This document shows, in pieces, positions 1 through 8,486 of a stretch of DNA of 64,000 nucleotides. The first letter of the stretch is position 1. Every line of letters begins with the position of its first letter. The DNA is from Pseudomonadota bacterium (GTDB lineage: Bacteria > Pseudomonadota > Alphaproteobacteria > Acetobacterales > Acetobacteraceae): assembly GCA_021818505.1 (NCBI GenBank), contig JAKADX010000012.1, forward strand, positions 28,057 through 92,056, read 5' to 3'. A program made the translations under genes and the position numbers. The notes below the pieces were generated by a model. That model did not search any database and had not been told where the DNA came from. It saw nothing but the letters and a program-made list of their open reading frames with translations.

Positions 1-85
1 CCCGGTCATCGGCGGCGACCGCCCGGCTTGACGGGGCCAGTGCGGCGCACAGGGAACTCATCAGCACGGTTCGTCGGGACTTCAT
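1..85 (-). CDS. Partial gene: N-terminus of a Tat-exported protein
   Basis: Only the first 28 codons lie in the window; the gene continues off the left edge. The peptide starts MKSRRTVLMSSLCAALAP and runs to an SRAVAAD-like cleavage region. The SRRTVL twin-arginine motif followed by a hydrophobic stretch points to a Tat signal peptide. A GAGGTGG ribosome-binding site sits about 8 nt before the ATG, and the gene begins 13 nt after the stop of the CorC-like gene, so the two are probably co-transcribed. The mature function cannot be read from this fragment. Confidence 0.65.
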   Translation of the reverse strand, partial: MKSRRTVLMSSLCAALAPSSRAVAADDR

Positions 86-98
86 GTCGTTTTCCACC

Positions 99-1391
99 TC
101 ATCCGGCCGCCAGCGGCTCGCGGCTCACCCGCACGTGCTCGACGCGGCGGCCGTCCATCGCCGTGACCTCGAACATCCAGCCGGCAAAGGCGATCCGGTC
201 GCCCGCGCGCGGCACCCGGCGCAGCAGCGCGAGCATCAGGCCGGCCAGGGTGTGATAGCTGCCCTCCGCCGGAAGATCAGGGAGTTGCAGGCGCTCCTTC
301 AACTCGTCGATCGGGGTCATGCCGTCCAGCAGCAGTACCCCCTCCGGCGCGGCGGGGGCGCCCGGCGGCGGGGCTTCGGCAGCCTCGCCGACGATGGCGC
401 CGAGCACGTCGGCCTCGGTCACCACGCCCTCGAAGCTGCCGTATTCGTCCAGCACCAGCGCCAGGCCCATCGGGTCGGCCTTCAGCCGCTCCATCGCGTC
501 CAGCGCCGTCACCGTGTCGGGCATCACGATCGGCTGGCGCAGGGCGGCGGCGATGTTCAGCTCCTTGCCGTCGAGGATGCGGTCCAGCAGGTCCTTGGCC
601 TGCACCACGCCGACGATGTTGTCCACCGTGCCGTCGCACACCACGAAGCGGGAATGCGGTGCGCTCTTCAGCGCCAGCGCGATCTCGCGCGCCGGATCGG
701 TGCGGTCGATCCAGGCGATCTCCGTGCGCGGCGTCATGATCGCGCGCACCGGCTTGTCGGCCAGCCGCAGCACGCGCTCGATCATGTCGCGCTCCTCGCT
801 CTCCAGCACGCCGGTCTGCTCGCCCTCGGCCAACAGCGCCTTCAGCTCCTCCTCGGTCACCGTCTGCGGCAGCGGGCGGTGCGCGCCGAACAGGCGCAGC
901 ACCAGCGCCGAAGACTGGCCGAGCACGAACACGAACGGGGCGACGACGCGCGACGCGGCGGCGAGCGGGGGCGCGACCAGTGCGGCCGCCCGCTCCGGCT
1001 GGCGCAAGGCGAGCTGCTTGGGCACCAGTTCACCCAGCACCAGCGTCAGATAGGTGATCGTCACCACCACCACGCCCAGCGCCAGGCTGCCGGCGAGCGG
1101 GGCGAGCAGCGGCACGCCGGCGATCAGCGGGCGCAGCGACGCGGCGACCTGGGCGCCGCCGAACACGCCGGTCAGGATGCCGACCAGCGTGATGCCGACC
1201 TGCACCGTCGGCAGGAAGCGTTGCGGCTCCTCCGCCAGTGCCCGCGCCCGCGCCGCGCCGGCCACGCCCTTGCGCTCCAGCACGGCGAGCCGGGCGCGGT
1301 TGGCCGAGACCAGCGCCAGCTCGCTCAGCGCGAAGGCGCCGTTGACCAGGATCAACACCACGATGACGAGCAGTTCGACGGCAATATGCAT
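99..1391 (-). CDS. CorC/HlyC-type transporter-associated membrane protein (DUF21-CBS-CorC)
   Basis: 430-residue inner-membrane protein. Residues about 1-190 form a DUF21 transmembrane domain with the family motif GELVPKQLAL. Residues about 205-330 form a CBS pair (MTPRTEIAWID, then LVLDEYGSFEGVVTEADVLGAI). Residues about 345-425 form the C-terminal CorC_HlyC domain. Family members are linked to magnesium or cobalt efflux and often annotated hemolysin C-like, but the substrate is not shown here. The frame is open 55 codons further upstream. I chose the ATG at 1391 because MHIAVELLVIVVLILVNGAFALSE is the typical family start and the upstream part is arginine-rich shadow sequence. Confidence 0.9.
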   Translation of the reverse strand: MHIAVELLVIVVLILVNGAFALSELALVSANRARLAVLERKGVAGAARARALAEEPQRFLPTVQVGITLVGILTGVFGGAQVAASLRPLIAGVPLLAPLAGSLALGVVVVTITYLTLVLGELVPKQLALRQPERAAALVAPPLAAASRVVAPFVFVLGQSSALVLRLFGAHRPLPQTVTEEELKALLAEGEQTGVLESEERDMIERVLRLADKPVRAIMTPRTEIAWIDRTDPAREIALALKSAPHSRFVVCDGTVDNIVGVVQAKDLLDRILDGKELNIAAALRQPIVMPDTVTALDAMERLKADPMGLALVLDEYGSFEGVVTEADVLGAIVGEAAEAPPPGAPAAPEGVLLLDGMTPIDELKERLQLPDLPAEGSYHTLAGLMLALLRRVPRAGDRIAFAGWMFEVTAMDGRRVEHVRVSREPLAAG

Positions 1392-1498
1392 GGAGTCGTT
1401 TCGGTCCCCGGACACGCGCCGGCCAGCATAGCGGGGACAGGCCTGTTCGGCGCGCTGCTTTGCGGTAAGGAGGGGTGCAGGTCCGCCCGGAGCCCCGC

Positions 1499-2002
1499 AT
1501 GTCCTCCCGCCTCCATCCCGCCGCGATCGCGCTCGGCATCGCCGGGCTGATCCCATTCGTGCTGCTCGGCATCGCCGCGGTGGCCGCCACCAATATCGGC
1601 GCGGCCAACCGGTATCTGTTCGCGCTGGTTGCCTATGGTGGCCTGGTGCTGGCGTTCTCGGGCGGCGTGCACTGGGGGTTCGTGCTGCATCCGACCCTGC
1701 CGGAAGGCATGACGTCCGACCTGCGGCGCGACGCGACCCGGCTGGGGCTGGGCGTGCTGCCGTCGCTGATCGGCTGGGCCGCCATCCTGATCCCGGCCTA
1801 CGGCGTGCCCTGGATCGGGCTGGTGGTGCTGATCGCTGGCTATCTCGCCACCGTGATCGGCGAGCACCACATGCGCCGGCGCGGGCTGGTGATGCCGTCG
1901 GGCTACATGACGCTGCGCTGGGTATTTTCGATCGTGGTGCTGGTGGTGCTGATCACCGTGCTGGCGCTGCGGCTGATCGGGGCGAGCATAACCTTCCTTT
2001 GA
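1499..2002 (+). CDS. DUF3429 family membrane protein
   Basis: 167-residue integral membrane protein with four to five hydrophobic segments. The conserved stretches AYGGLVLAFSGGVHWG and PSLIGWAA are typical of the DUF3429 family, whose function is not established. The ATG at 1499 has a CGGAG site 6 nt upstream and is preferred over a start 8 codons earlier. It is divergent from the CorC-like gene, with a gap of about 107 nt that must carry both promoters. The aldolase gene follows 27 nt later on the same strand, so they may share a transcript. Confidence 0.75.
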   Translation: MSSRLHPAAIALGIAGLIPFVLLGIAAVAATNIGAANRYLFALVAYGGLVLAFSGGVHWGFVLHPTLPEGMTSDLRRDATRLGLGVLPSLIGWAAILIPAYGVPWIGLVVLIAGYLATVIGEHHMRRRGLVMPSGYMTLRWVFSIVVLVVLITVLALRLIGASITFL

Positions 2003-2029
2003 CCGGCGCGGCATGCGAGCATCCGCAGC

Positions 2030-2653
2030 ATGAACGACACCTCCATGATCGACCGACTGCGCGCGGTGCGCGTCGTGCCGGTGGTGCGCACGCGGCGCGC
2101 CGACCTTGCCGCGACCGGCATCCTGTGGCTGCGGGAGGCTGGGATGACCGTGTTCGAGGTGACCATGACCATCCCCGACGCGCCGGCGCTGATTCGCGAC
2201 CTGGCGCGCGACCCCGCGCTGCTGGTCGGCGCCGGCACCGTCGCCGATGCCGCGACCGCGCGGGCGTGCCTTGAGGCCGGCGCGCGCTTCATCGTCGCCC
2301 CTTGGGTCGATGCGGCGCTGGCCGAACCGTGCCGGGCGCATGGGGCGCTGCTGATGCTGGGCGCGATCACGCCGACCGAGGTGCGGGCAGCGCGCGCGGC
2401 CGGGGCGGACGTGGTCAAGATCTTTCCGGCATCCTCTGCCGGCGGTCCGGCCCACATCAAGGCGCTGGCGAGCGTGTTCCCCGGCGTGCCGTTCTGCCCG
2501 ACCGGCGGGGTCGAGCCGGGCAATGTCGCCGCCTATCTGGCGGCCGGCGCCGCCTTCGTCGGCATGGGCGGCAATCTGGTGGACGAGCAACGGATCGCGG
2601 CCGGCGACCGCGACGCGATCACGCGGGCCGCGCGGCAGGTGCTCGTCGCCTGA
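2030..2653 (+). CDS. eda: KDPG/KDPGal aldolase family protein
   Basis: 207 residues, the usual size of the bacterial class I KDPG aldolases. These split 2-keto-3-deoxy-6-phosphogluconate, or its galactonate epimer, into pyruvate and glyceraldehyde 3-phosphate in the Entner-Doudoroff or De Ley-Doudoroff route. The Schiff-base lysine is Lys130 in VVKIFPA and the catalytic glutamate is Glu43 in FEVTM. GAGTV (68-71) and the PTGGV phosphate loop (157-161) are intact. No dehydratase (edd) or sugar-acid kinase gene is adjacent, so Eda and DgoA-type specificity cannot be told apart. An in-frame ATG five codons later is an alternative start. Confidence 0.85.
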   Translation: MNDTSMIDRLRAVRVVPVVRTRRADLAATGILWLREAGMTVFEVTMTIPDAPALIRDLARDPALLVGAGTVADAATARACLEAGARFIVAPWVDAALAEPCRAHGALLMLGAITPTEVRAARAAGADVVKIFPASSAGGPAHIKALASVFPGVPFCPTGGVEPGNVAAYLAAGAAFVGMGGNLVDEQRIAAGDRDAITRAARQVLVA

Positions 2654-2723
2654 CACGACAGCCGAGGGAACCGCATCGGCCTGCGGTCCGTTCTGGTGTC
2701 AGACGATCCAGGAGACCTCGGTC

Positions 2724-2936
2724 ATGGCTGGACAGACAGACCACAGCGCGCATCACGGCGGCAGGCAGGGCTTCGCGTCGATGGACCCGGCCAAGCAGCG
2801 CGCCATCGCATCCAAGGGCGGCAGCGCGGTGCCGCCGGAAAAGCGGCCGTTCGCCCGCAACGCCGAACTCGCGGCATCGGCCGGGCGCAAGGGCGGCAAG
2901 GCATCGCACGGGGCGCGGCGGCGCGTCGCGCAGTAG
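2724..2936 (+). CDS. KGG-repeat general stress protein (GsiB/YciG/Con-10 type)
   Basis: 70-residue, very hydrophilic protein with two KGG repeats: GFASMDPAKQRAIASKGG (17-33) and LAASAGRKGGKASHG (49-63). Such KGG-repeat proteins are small hydrophilin-like stress proteins in bacteria and fungi. The exact biochemical role is not known. An AGGAG site lies about 11 nt before the ATG. It runs convergently into the ferredoxin reductase gene, with only 2 nt between the stop codons. Confidence 0.85.
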   Translation: MAGQTDHSAHHGGRQGFASMDPAKQRAIASKGGSAVPPEKRPFARNAELAASAGRKGGKASHGARRRVAQ

Positions 2937-2938
2937 CG

Positions 2939-3958
2939 TCAGCTTCTGCCCGGCACGCCTTTCGTCGTCGAATACTCGAAATGCAGGGCGGTGCCGGGCC
3001 GCGCGATCGGATGGATGGCGTGGGCGGCCATCGCTGCCTCGGAGAACCCTTGCAGGATCAGCTTGAGCTTGCCCGGATAGTGCGCCACGTCGCCGATTGC
3101 GAACACACCGGGCAGGCTGGTTTCGCAGGTGGCGGGCGTGACCGCGAGATGATGCCGCTCCAGCGCCAGCCCCCACTGCGCGATGGCGCCGAGGTCGGTC
3201 GATAGGCCGAAGAACGGCAGCAGCACGTCGGCCGGCAGCCTCCGCGTCGCCCCGTCCAGATCGGCGACCTCGACCGAGGCGAGGACGCCCGCCTCGCCGT
3301 GCAGCGCGTGCAACTGATAGGGGATCACCAGGTCCACCTCGCCGCGCGCGGCGGCGGCATCGAGTTGCGCAGCACTTTCGGGGGCCGCGCGGAATTTGCC
3401 GCGCCGATGCACGACCGCGATCGAGGCGGCGATGCCGCGCAACGCCAGTGCCCAATCGACCGCCGAATCGCCGCCCCCGGCGATCACCACGCGCTTGCCC
3501 CGCAGATCCTCACGCCGGCGCACGTAATACTGCACCGCGCCGCTGGCCTCGTATCCCTCCAGCCCATCGAGCGGCGGCCGATTCGGCCCGAACGCGCCCG
3601 CTCCGGCGGCGATGACGACGGCGCGCGCGCTGATCGTGTCGCCCTGGTCAGTGCCCAGCGTGAAGGCGCCAGCGCTGCCCGCCAGGCGATCGACGCGCCG
3701 CCCCATCAACATCCGCGCGCCGAACGGGGCGATCTGGCGTTCCAGTTGCCCGATCAGGTCGCTCGCCTCGATCGCCGGGATCGCCGGGATGTCGTAGATC
3801 GGCTTCTCGGGATACAGCGCGGTGCATTGCCCGCCCGGCTCGCCCAGCGCGTCGATCACAACGCAGGAAAGCTGCAGCATCCCGCACTCGAAAACGGCGA
3901 ACAGCCCGACGGGGCCGGCGCCGATGATGGCCACGTCGGCAGAAATCGTCTCGGTCAT
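2939..3958 (-). CDS. Ferredoxin--NADP(+) reductase, thioredoxin-reductase-like type
   Basis: 339-residue FAD/NAD(P)-binding flavoprotein. It has an N-terminal Rossmann motif IIGAGPVGLF (11-20), a second nucleotide motif VVIAGGGDSAVDWA (about 166-179) and the FAD C-terminal motif VFAIGDVAHYPGKLKLI. There is no CxxC redox pair between the domains. That, together with the ending SEAAMAAHAIHP, identifies the YumC-like ferredoxin-NADP reductase rather than thioredoxin reductase. It would move electrons between NADPH and ferredoxin or flavodoxin in the cytoplasm. It may supply ferredoxin chemistry such as the pyruvate:ferredoxin oxidoreductase encoded 40 kb away, but that link is inference. Confidence 0.88.
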   Translation of the reverse strand: MTETISADVAIIGAGPVGLFAVFECGMLQLSCVVIDALGEPGGQCTALYPEKPIYDIPAIPAIEASDLIGQLERQIAPFGARMLMGRRVDRLAGSAGAFTLGTDQGDTISARAVVIAAGAGAFGPNRPPLDGLEGYEASGAVQYYVRRREDLRGKRVVIAGGGDSAVDWALALRGIAASIAVVHRRGKFRAAPESAAQLDAAAARGEVDLVIPYQLHALHGEAGVLASVEVADLDGATRRLPADVLLPFFGLSTDLGAIAQWGLALERHHLAVTPATCETSLPGVFAIGDVAHYPGKLKLILQGFSEAAMAAHAIHPIARPGTALHFEYSTTKGVPGRS

Positions 3959-4003
3959 GGCGCGCAGGGTAACGGCGCCGACGTGGCGGGGGAAGCCGGC
4001 GGC

Positions 4004-6901
4004 TCAGGGCGGTGACGGCGCGGGCGCGACATGCGCGACCGGGAAGGACCGCAGGTCGCGCTGCGCCGCGCGGAACACCGCGTCCTGGTTGAAGTGCCTG
4101 CGCAGCGCCAGTTCGCCGACGCGGCGGGAGACGTATTCGCCCAGCGTCAGCGCACCCACATCGCCCTCCGCATCCACGCCCGCGCGCCCGGCCAGCGCCT
4201 CGCGCAGCGCATAGACGAACACGCCGTTGTGCTGGTCATAGCTGTCCAGCGCCTCCTGCACCGACTCGGTCGCCGCGAGCAGATAACGGCCGGTGGCGTG
4301 GCCGACATTGGCGAGGCTGTCGGTGGACAGGCTGCCGGCATGGCAGGTGTCGAGCATCAGCAGCGCGTCGCGCGCGCCGATCTGCGCCAGCGCGGCGATC
4401 AGCGTGTCGTCGTCGATGGATTGCGCCGCCAGCGCGGCGAACGATGAGGCGTCGCTGGCATCCGCCGGCACCAGAATGAAGCGGCGGCCGGTCGCGTCGA
4501 TCACGCCGTGGCTCGCGATGTAGAGCAGGAACGTGTCGCGCGGGCGCACCACCCGCGCCAGCCGCCGCAGCGCGTTGAGAATCCCCGCCCGCGTCGCCTG
4601 CTCGTCCGTCAGCACCGTCACGTCCGGCGCGGCGTAGATCGCCGGCGCGCCGGCGCGCAGCCCGTCGGCAACCGTCCGGGCATCGGCGACCGCGTAGCGC
4701 AGCGTGAACGCGGGGTTGGCGAAGTGGTCGATGCCGATCGCGAGCACGAACAGCCGTCCCGGCGCGTCGGCGGGCCCGCCGGCGGTGCGCACCACGTCCA
4801 GCGGCGCGGTCTCGCTGTACACGTTGCCGGCCTGGTCATAGACTCGCACCTGCACGACGTTGTCGCCGGGATCGAGTGCCACCGGCAGCGCGATTTCGCC
4901 GCCCGCGGGCGGGCCGGCGATCCGGCCGGTGTTGCGGCCGTTGACGAACACATCGACCGGCCCGACGCCCAGCCCGCGCTCGCGCAGGGCGAGCGTCAGC
5001 CGCAGCCCCTCAGCGCTCGCCGGCAGCGCGGCGGCGATCCCGCGCGCCACGGGCACCGGCGCACAGCCGCCGTCGGGCTGCGTCACGCAAACGCCGGCCA
5101 CGTGCGCCTCCGGCTGGCGGGCGAAGCGCGCGCGCAGATCGCCGAGTTCGGCCAGCCGCGCGGCCCCGGCGCCGGCATCGCCCAGCGCCGCCGCGCGCAC
5201 GGCGTCGGGGGCGAACAGCACGCGATAGGCGCGGGCGAAGCTGACCCAGTCGGGCTGCTGGTTGCGGGCACGATTGAGATGCACGCCGACCAGTTCGCTG
5301 CCGCCGCGATCGGCATCGTCGAACAGTCCGGCCGGCGTGAACAGGACCCAGCGCACCCCGTCGGAATGGGCGAACAGCGCCGCGCGCTCCTGCAGATGCG
5401 GGTTCAGCCCGTACCAGCGCAGCGTGCCGTCCAGCAGCGCCGCGACCGCCACATCGCCGCCGGCAGCGACGCCGACCGCCCAGGCGGCGGCGGGCACCTC
5501 CACCACGTCCAGCGTCGCACCGTGCGCGTCGAACCGCCGCAGATGCGTGTCGGTGCCGAGCAGCACGCCGCCGTCGCGCAGCATCGCCGCGCTGCGGCTG
5601 AACTCCGCCCGGTCCAGGGCCAGCCGGTGGCCGTCGAGCAGCGGCGCGCTGCTGTCGCGCCAGTCGGCGAGTCGCGCGGCGGGCGCGCCCTGCGGCGGCA
5701 GCGCCGGCCCCGCTCCGGCCGCCGGGGCGAGCGTGCGCGCTGCGAGGACGAAGCGCATCATCCCGGCGCCGCTGGCGAACTCCACGCTGCCGCCATCGGC
5801 CGCGACGGCGAGGTGACCGCGCGCCGGCCGCAGATCGAGCAGCGGCGGGGACGGCCGCGCGACGATCTGTCCGGTGCCGTCGATGCGCCCCCAGCCCGGG
5901 TCCTCGGCGGCATAGGCCTCGCCGCCGCCGGGCAGCGCGATCAGGTGGCGGATGGTGTCGTGCGACGCCGGCAGGTCGGTGAAGGTGCCGAAGCCGAAGT
6001 CCGCCCAGCGCCGCACCACGTAGCCGCCCGCGTCACGCGCGTAGCCGGCGGCGAGCAATTGCACCCCGCCCTGCCCGTCCGCCGCCCAGGAGACGGTCAG
6101 CAGTCCCTCGCCATGCAGTCCGGCGGTGTCGGGCGCGAACACGCGGGCGAGTGTCGCGGCGGCGAGGATATCCACATGCAGGCGGCCGTCACGGTCCGCG
6201 CCGGCGCTGGTGACGGCGAGCAGGTCGCCGTCGGGCGAGACCGCCAGCCCCCAGGGCGCCAGGCCGGAGGGTGCCACGGCATCGGCGAAGCGGGCTCCGT
6301 CCGCGCCATAGCCGCGCACATGACCGTCGGCGGCGGTGCTGAACAGCCGGCCGTGCCGGTCGAAGGCGACCGCGCGGACCGGGCCGCGATAGTCGCGGTC
6401 GGCGAACAGCGGCTTGCCGTTGGCGGCGTCCCAGACGCGGACACCCTCCGCGGCCAACCCGGCGGCGAAGCGCGCGCCGTCGGGGCTGACCGCCAGGTCG
6501 TTGACCGGCGCCGGCAGGCCGGGCAGCAGCGCGGTGAGCGTCGCCTTCGCGGTGTCGAACACATAGACGCAGAACGTGCCGTCCCACTGGCCGCAGGTGG
6601 CGCCGGCGGCGAACAGGCGCTTGCCATCCGGCGTCAGGGCAACGGCGTAGATCTCACCCTCCTCGGCGGTGCCGATGGGCGGGCGCAGCACGGCGCGCTC
6701 GACGCCGTCGGGCAGCGACCAGAGGCGGATGGTCTTGTCGTAACTGCCGCTGGCCAGCAGGTGCCCGGCCGCATCGACCGCCAGATGCGCCACGGCGCCG
6801 GTATGGCCGCCGGCCTCGATGCGCAGGAACGGGCGCTGCGGCGGCTCGCCAGCCGCGCCGAGCACTACCGCGAGAAACAGCGCCGCCGCGCCGCGCCACA
6901 T
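4004..6901 (-). CDS. WD40-repeat / caspase-like (C14) peptidase fusion, exported
   Basis: 965 residues. A hydrophobic N-terminal signal (MWRGAAALFLAVVLGAAG) precedes about 400 residues of WD40-type repeats (for example GHTGAVAHLAVDAAGHLLASGSYDKTIRLW, shown here in part). A beta-rich middle follows with a glucodextranase-like segment (VFVNGRNTGRI). The C-terminal caspase domain spans about 715-950. The catalytic dyad is present: His about 798 in LLYIASHG and Cys about 853 in LMLDTCHAG. The next-to-Cys His and the acidic loop DDD (SIDDDTLI) fit a metacaspase/orthocaspase-like peptidase. It starts 2 nt after the stop of the SH3 lipoprotein gene, so the two are translationally coupled and likely form one envelope system. 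The natural substrate is unknown. The start is the ATG just after the signal-less upstream frame; the open frame further upstream overlaps the lipoprotein gene and is a shadow. Confidence 0.85.
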   Translation of the reverse strand: MWRGAAALFLAVVLGAAGEPPQRPFLRIEAGGHTGAVAHLAVDAAGHLLASGSYDKTIRLWSLPDGVERAVLRPPIGTAEEGEIYAVALTPDGKRLFAAGATCGQWDGTFCVYVFDTAKATLTALLPGLPAPVNDLAVSPDGARFAAGLAAEGVRVWDAANGKPLFADRDYRGPVRAVAFDRHGRLFSTAADGHVRGYGADGARFADAVAPSGLAPWGLAVSPDGDLLAVTSAGADRDGRLHVDILAAATLARVFAPDTAGLHGEGLLTVSWAADGQGGVQLLAAGYARDAGGYVVRRWADFGFGTFTDLPASHDTIRHLIALPGGGEAYAAEDPGWGRIDGTGQIVARPSPPLLDLRPARGHLAVAADGGSVEFASGAGMMRFVLAARTLAPAAGAGPALPPQGAPAARLADWRDSSAPLLDGHRLALDRAEFSRSAAMLRDGGVLLGTDTHLRRFDAHGATLDVVEVPAAAWAVGVAAGGDVAVAALLDGTLRWYGLNPHLQERAALFAHSDGVRWVLFTPAGLFDDADRGGSELVGVHLNRARNQQPDWVSFARAYRVLFAPDAVRAAALGDAGAGAARLAELGDLRARFARQPEAHVAGVCVTQPDGGCAPVPVARGIAAALPASAEGLRLTLALRERGLGVGPVDVFVNGRNTGRIAGPPAGGEIALPVALDPGDNVVQVRVYDQAGNVYSETAPLDVVRTAGGPADAPGRLFVLAIGIDHFANPAFTLRYAVADARTVADGLRAGAPAIYAAPDVTVLTDEQATRAGILNALRRLARVVRPRDTFLLYIASHGVIDATGRRFILVPADASDASSFAALAAQSIDDDTLIAALAQIGARDALLMLDTCHAGSLSTDSLANVGHATGRYLLAATESVQEALDSYDQHNGVFVYALREALAGRAGVDAEGDVGALTLGEYVSRRVGELALRRHFNQDAVFRAAQRDLRSFPVAHVAPAPSPP

Positions 6902-6903
6902 GG

Positions 6904-7899
6904 TCAGTCCACGGATTCGAAGCCGCTGCTGGCGGCGGCCTCCGCCACCGCGACGCTCTGCTCGAAGGCGTCGCGCCGCGCGGCATTGCTGCCGGCGAGC
7001 GAGCGCACCGCCGCCGGCGTGTCCGCCCCGCCGGCCGCCGCGGCCGGCGTCGCGAGCCCGCTCGGTGGCGGACCGACGCTGCCCTTCAACGCCGCCGTCT
7101 CGACATAGCCGCGCTGGCCGCTGCCCGTCTCCACCAGCGCGTAGTCGCCGCCGGCCGGGGTGGCGGAGACCGGCTGGCCGGCCGGCACCTGGCCGATATC
7201 TGGCGCGCCGGCCTGCGGGTTGAGCTTGAGGTCGGCGGTCCGGCGCACCGTCACCTGCCGGGGGGCCGGTGCCTGAGCGGCGGCGGTGCTGGTGCCGGGC
7301 GCGACCTTGTCGGCGGCGAGGTCGAACCGGGCGCCACGGTCGCGGATATTGGTGTCGATCTCGCGCGCCAGCGCGAGATCGCGCTGCGCCCAGGCTTTCA
7401 CCTTGGCCATGCGGGCGAGCGCGGTCTGCCGGTCGATGACATGGGTGCGATAGTCGGCGCGGATCGCGCGCGCCTGCTCGAAGCGGCAGTCCATCAGGGC
7501 GTTGAAGGCCTGTTGCGTGTCGGCGATGTGCTGGTTCTCGGCGAGGAGGTGCTGGTGCATGTCCACGGCATAGGCGGACAGGCCGCCCGCCGCGGCGCCC
7601 GCGCCGGCGCCGATCAGCGCGCCCTGCCAGTCGTGCCCGCCGAGCACGTAACCCAGTACGCCACCGGCCACGCTGCCGATCGCCGCGCCCTTGAGGATGT
7701 CGCGGCCGAAGAACTGGCCGGTGTTGTCCAGCCCGACCACGCGCGGCCGGCACGAGTCGGTGCCGTCATCCGGCCCGATGCGCGATTCCTGCGTCGAGAA
7801 GTACTGCTGCGTGGCGGGCGTGCAGCCGGCAAGTGTCGCGGCTGTCAGGAGAAGCACCGCCGCCAGGGAAGGACGCCGAAGGTCGCTCACGTTGATCAT
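6904..7899 (-). CDS. Lipoprotein with glycine-zipper and SH3-like domain
   Basis: 331 residues. Its N-terminus (MINVSDLRRPSLAAVLLL) leads to a lipobox LAGC with the lipidated Cys near residue 27. Residues about 65-105 form a glycine-zipper segment (AAIGSVAGGVLGYVLGG ... GALIGAGAGAAAGG). A helical region with Cys and many charged residues follows. A bacterial SH3-like domain (VTVRRTADLKLN ... GYVETAALKG) lies at about 210-275. It is upstream of, and coupled to, the WD40-caspase gene. The start ATG at 7899 is chosen for the signal peptide; ATGs at 7935 and 7944 would give a longer leader. No clear Shine-Dalgarno is seen. Its role is unknown; an envelope scaffold or sensor for the caspase-like partner is inference. 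Confidence 0.75.
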   Translation of the reverse strand: MINVSDLRRPSLAAVLLLTAATLAGCTPATQQYFSTQESRIGPDDGTDSCRPRVVGLDNTGQFFGRDILKGAAIGSVAGGVLGYVLGGHDWQGALIGAGAGAAAGGLSAYAVDMHQHLLAENQHIADTQQAFNALMDCRFEQARAIRADYRTHVIDRQTALARMAKVKAWAQRDLALAREIDTNIRDRGARFDLAADKVAPGTSTAAAQAPAPRQVTVRRTADLKLNPQAGAPDIGQVPAGQPVSATPAGGDYALVETGSGQRGYVETAALKGSVGPPPSGLATPAAAAGGADTPAAVRSLAGSNAARRDAFEQSVAVAEAAASSGFESVD

Positions 7900-8039
7900 T
7901 GTTACGCCAGCCGCGTACACTATCACGCGCTTCATATGTTGCATTATTGCAGCCCGTTGCACAACAGGTTTGGCGGTGCGCCCGACGACCGCCGCCCGCC
8001 CGGTTGTGCCGGCGGCGTCCGCTGCGGCAGGATGGGGCG

Positions 8040-8486
8040 GTGCCCTCGATCGACCTTCCGACCCTCGCCGCCACCGAATCGCTCGCCGCGCGCGTCGCGG
8101 GCCTTGCCCGTGCCGGCGACGCGATCCTGCTGGAGGGGCCGCTCGGCGCCGGCAAATCCGCCTTTGCCCGCGCCTTCCTGCGCGCCGCCAGCGGCGATCC
8201 CGTGCTCGACGTGCCCAGCCCGAGCTACACGCTGGTGCAGAGTTACGACACCCGGCACTTCCGCGCGCATCATTTCGACCTGTGGCGGCTCGACGGGCCG
8301 CAGGCACTGGCCGAACTCGGCTGGGATGATGCGCGCGCGGACGTGGTGCTGGTGGAGTGGCCCGACCGGCTGGGCGCGCTGCGGCCGGACGATGCGCTGA
8401 CCGTGACCTTCGCCCCCGGCGCCACGCAGGACGCACGCCGCGCCACGCTCACCGGCTGGCCGGACCGCATCGGTGCGCTCTGCTGA
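8040..8486 (+). CDS. tsaE: tRNA threonylcarbamoyladenosine biosynthesis ATPase TsaE
   Basis: 148 residues, normal for TsaE, the P-loop ATPase that works with TsaD/TsaB in making t6A37 on ANN-decoding tRNAs. The Walker A motif is EGPLGAGKSAFARAFLR. The family signatures VPSPSYTLVQSY, FDLWRLDG and VVLVEWPDRLG are present. I chose the GTG at 8040 because AGGATGG lies about 6 nt upstream and the protein then begins at VPSIDLPTLAATE, as in homologues. The stop codon overlaps the murU start (TGATG), which means there is no amgK gene between them. Confidence 0.92.
   Translation: MPSIDLPTLAATESLAARVAGLARAGDAILLEGPLGAGKSAFARAFLRAASGDPVLDVPSPSYTLVQSYDTRHFRAHHFDLWRLDGPQALAELGWDDARADVVLVEWPDRLGALRPDDALTVTFAPGATQDARRATLTGWPDRIGALC

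Noticed and set aside
84..1550. Plus-strand open frame opposite the CorC-like gene
   Set aside because: Composition is Gln/His/Arg-rich without domains; the minus strand carries intact DUF21 and CBS domains.
4508..7108. Long open frame of about 866 codons on the plus strand opposite the WD40-caspase gene
   Set aside because: It is an antisense shadow caused by the very high GC. Its translation is low-complexity (Arg/Gln/Ala-rich) without any domain, while the opposite frame has clear WD40 and caspase motifs.
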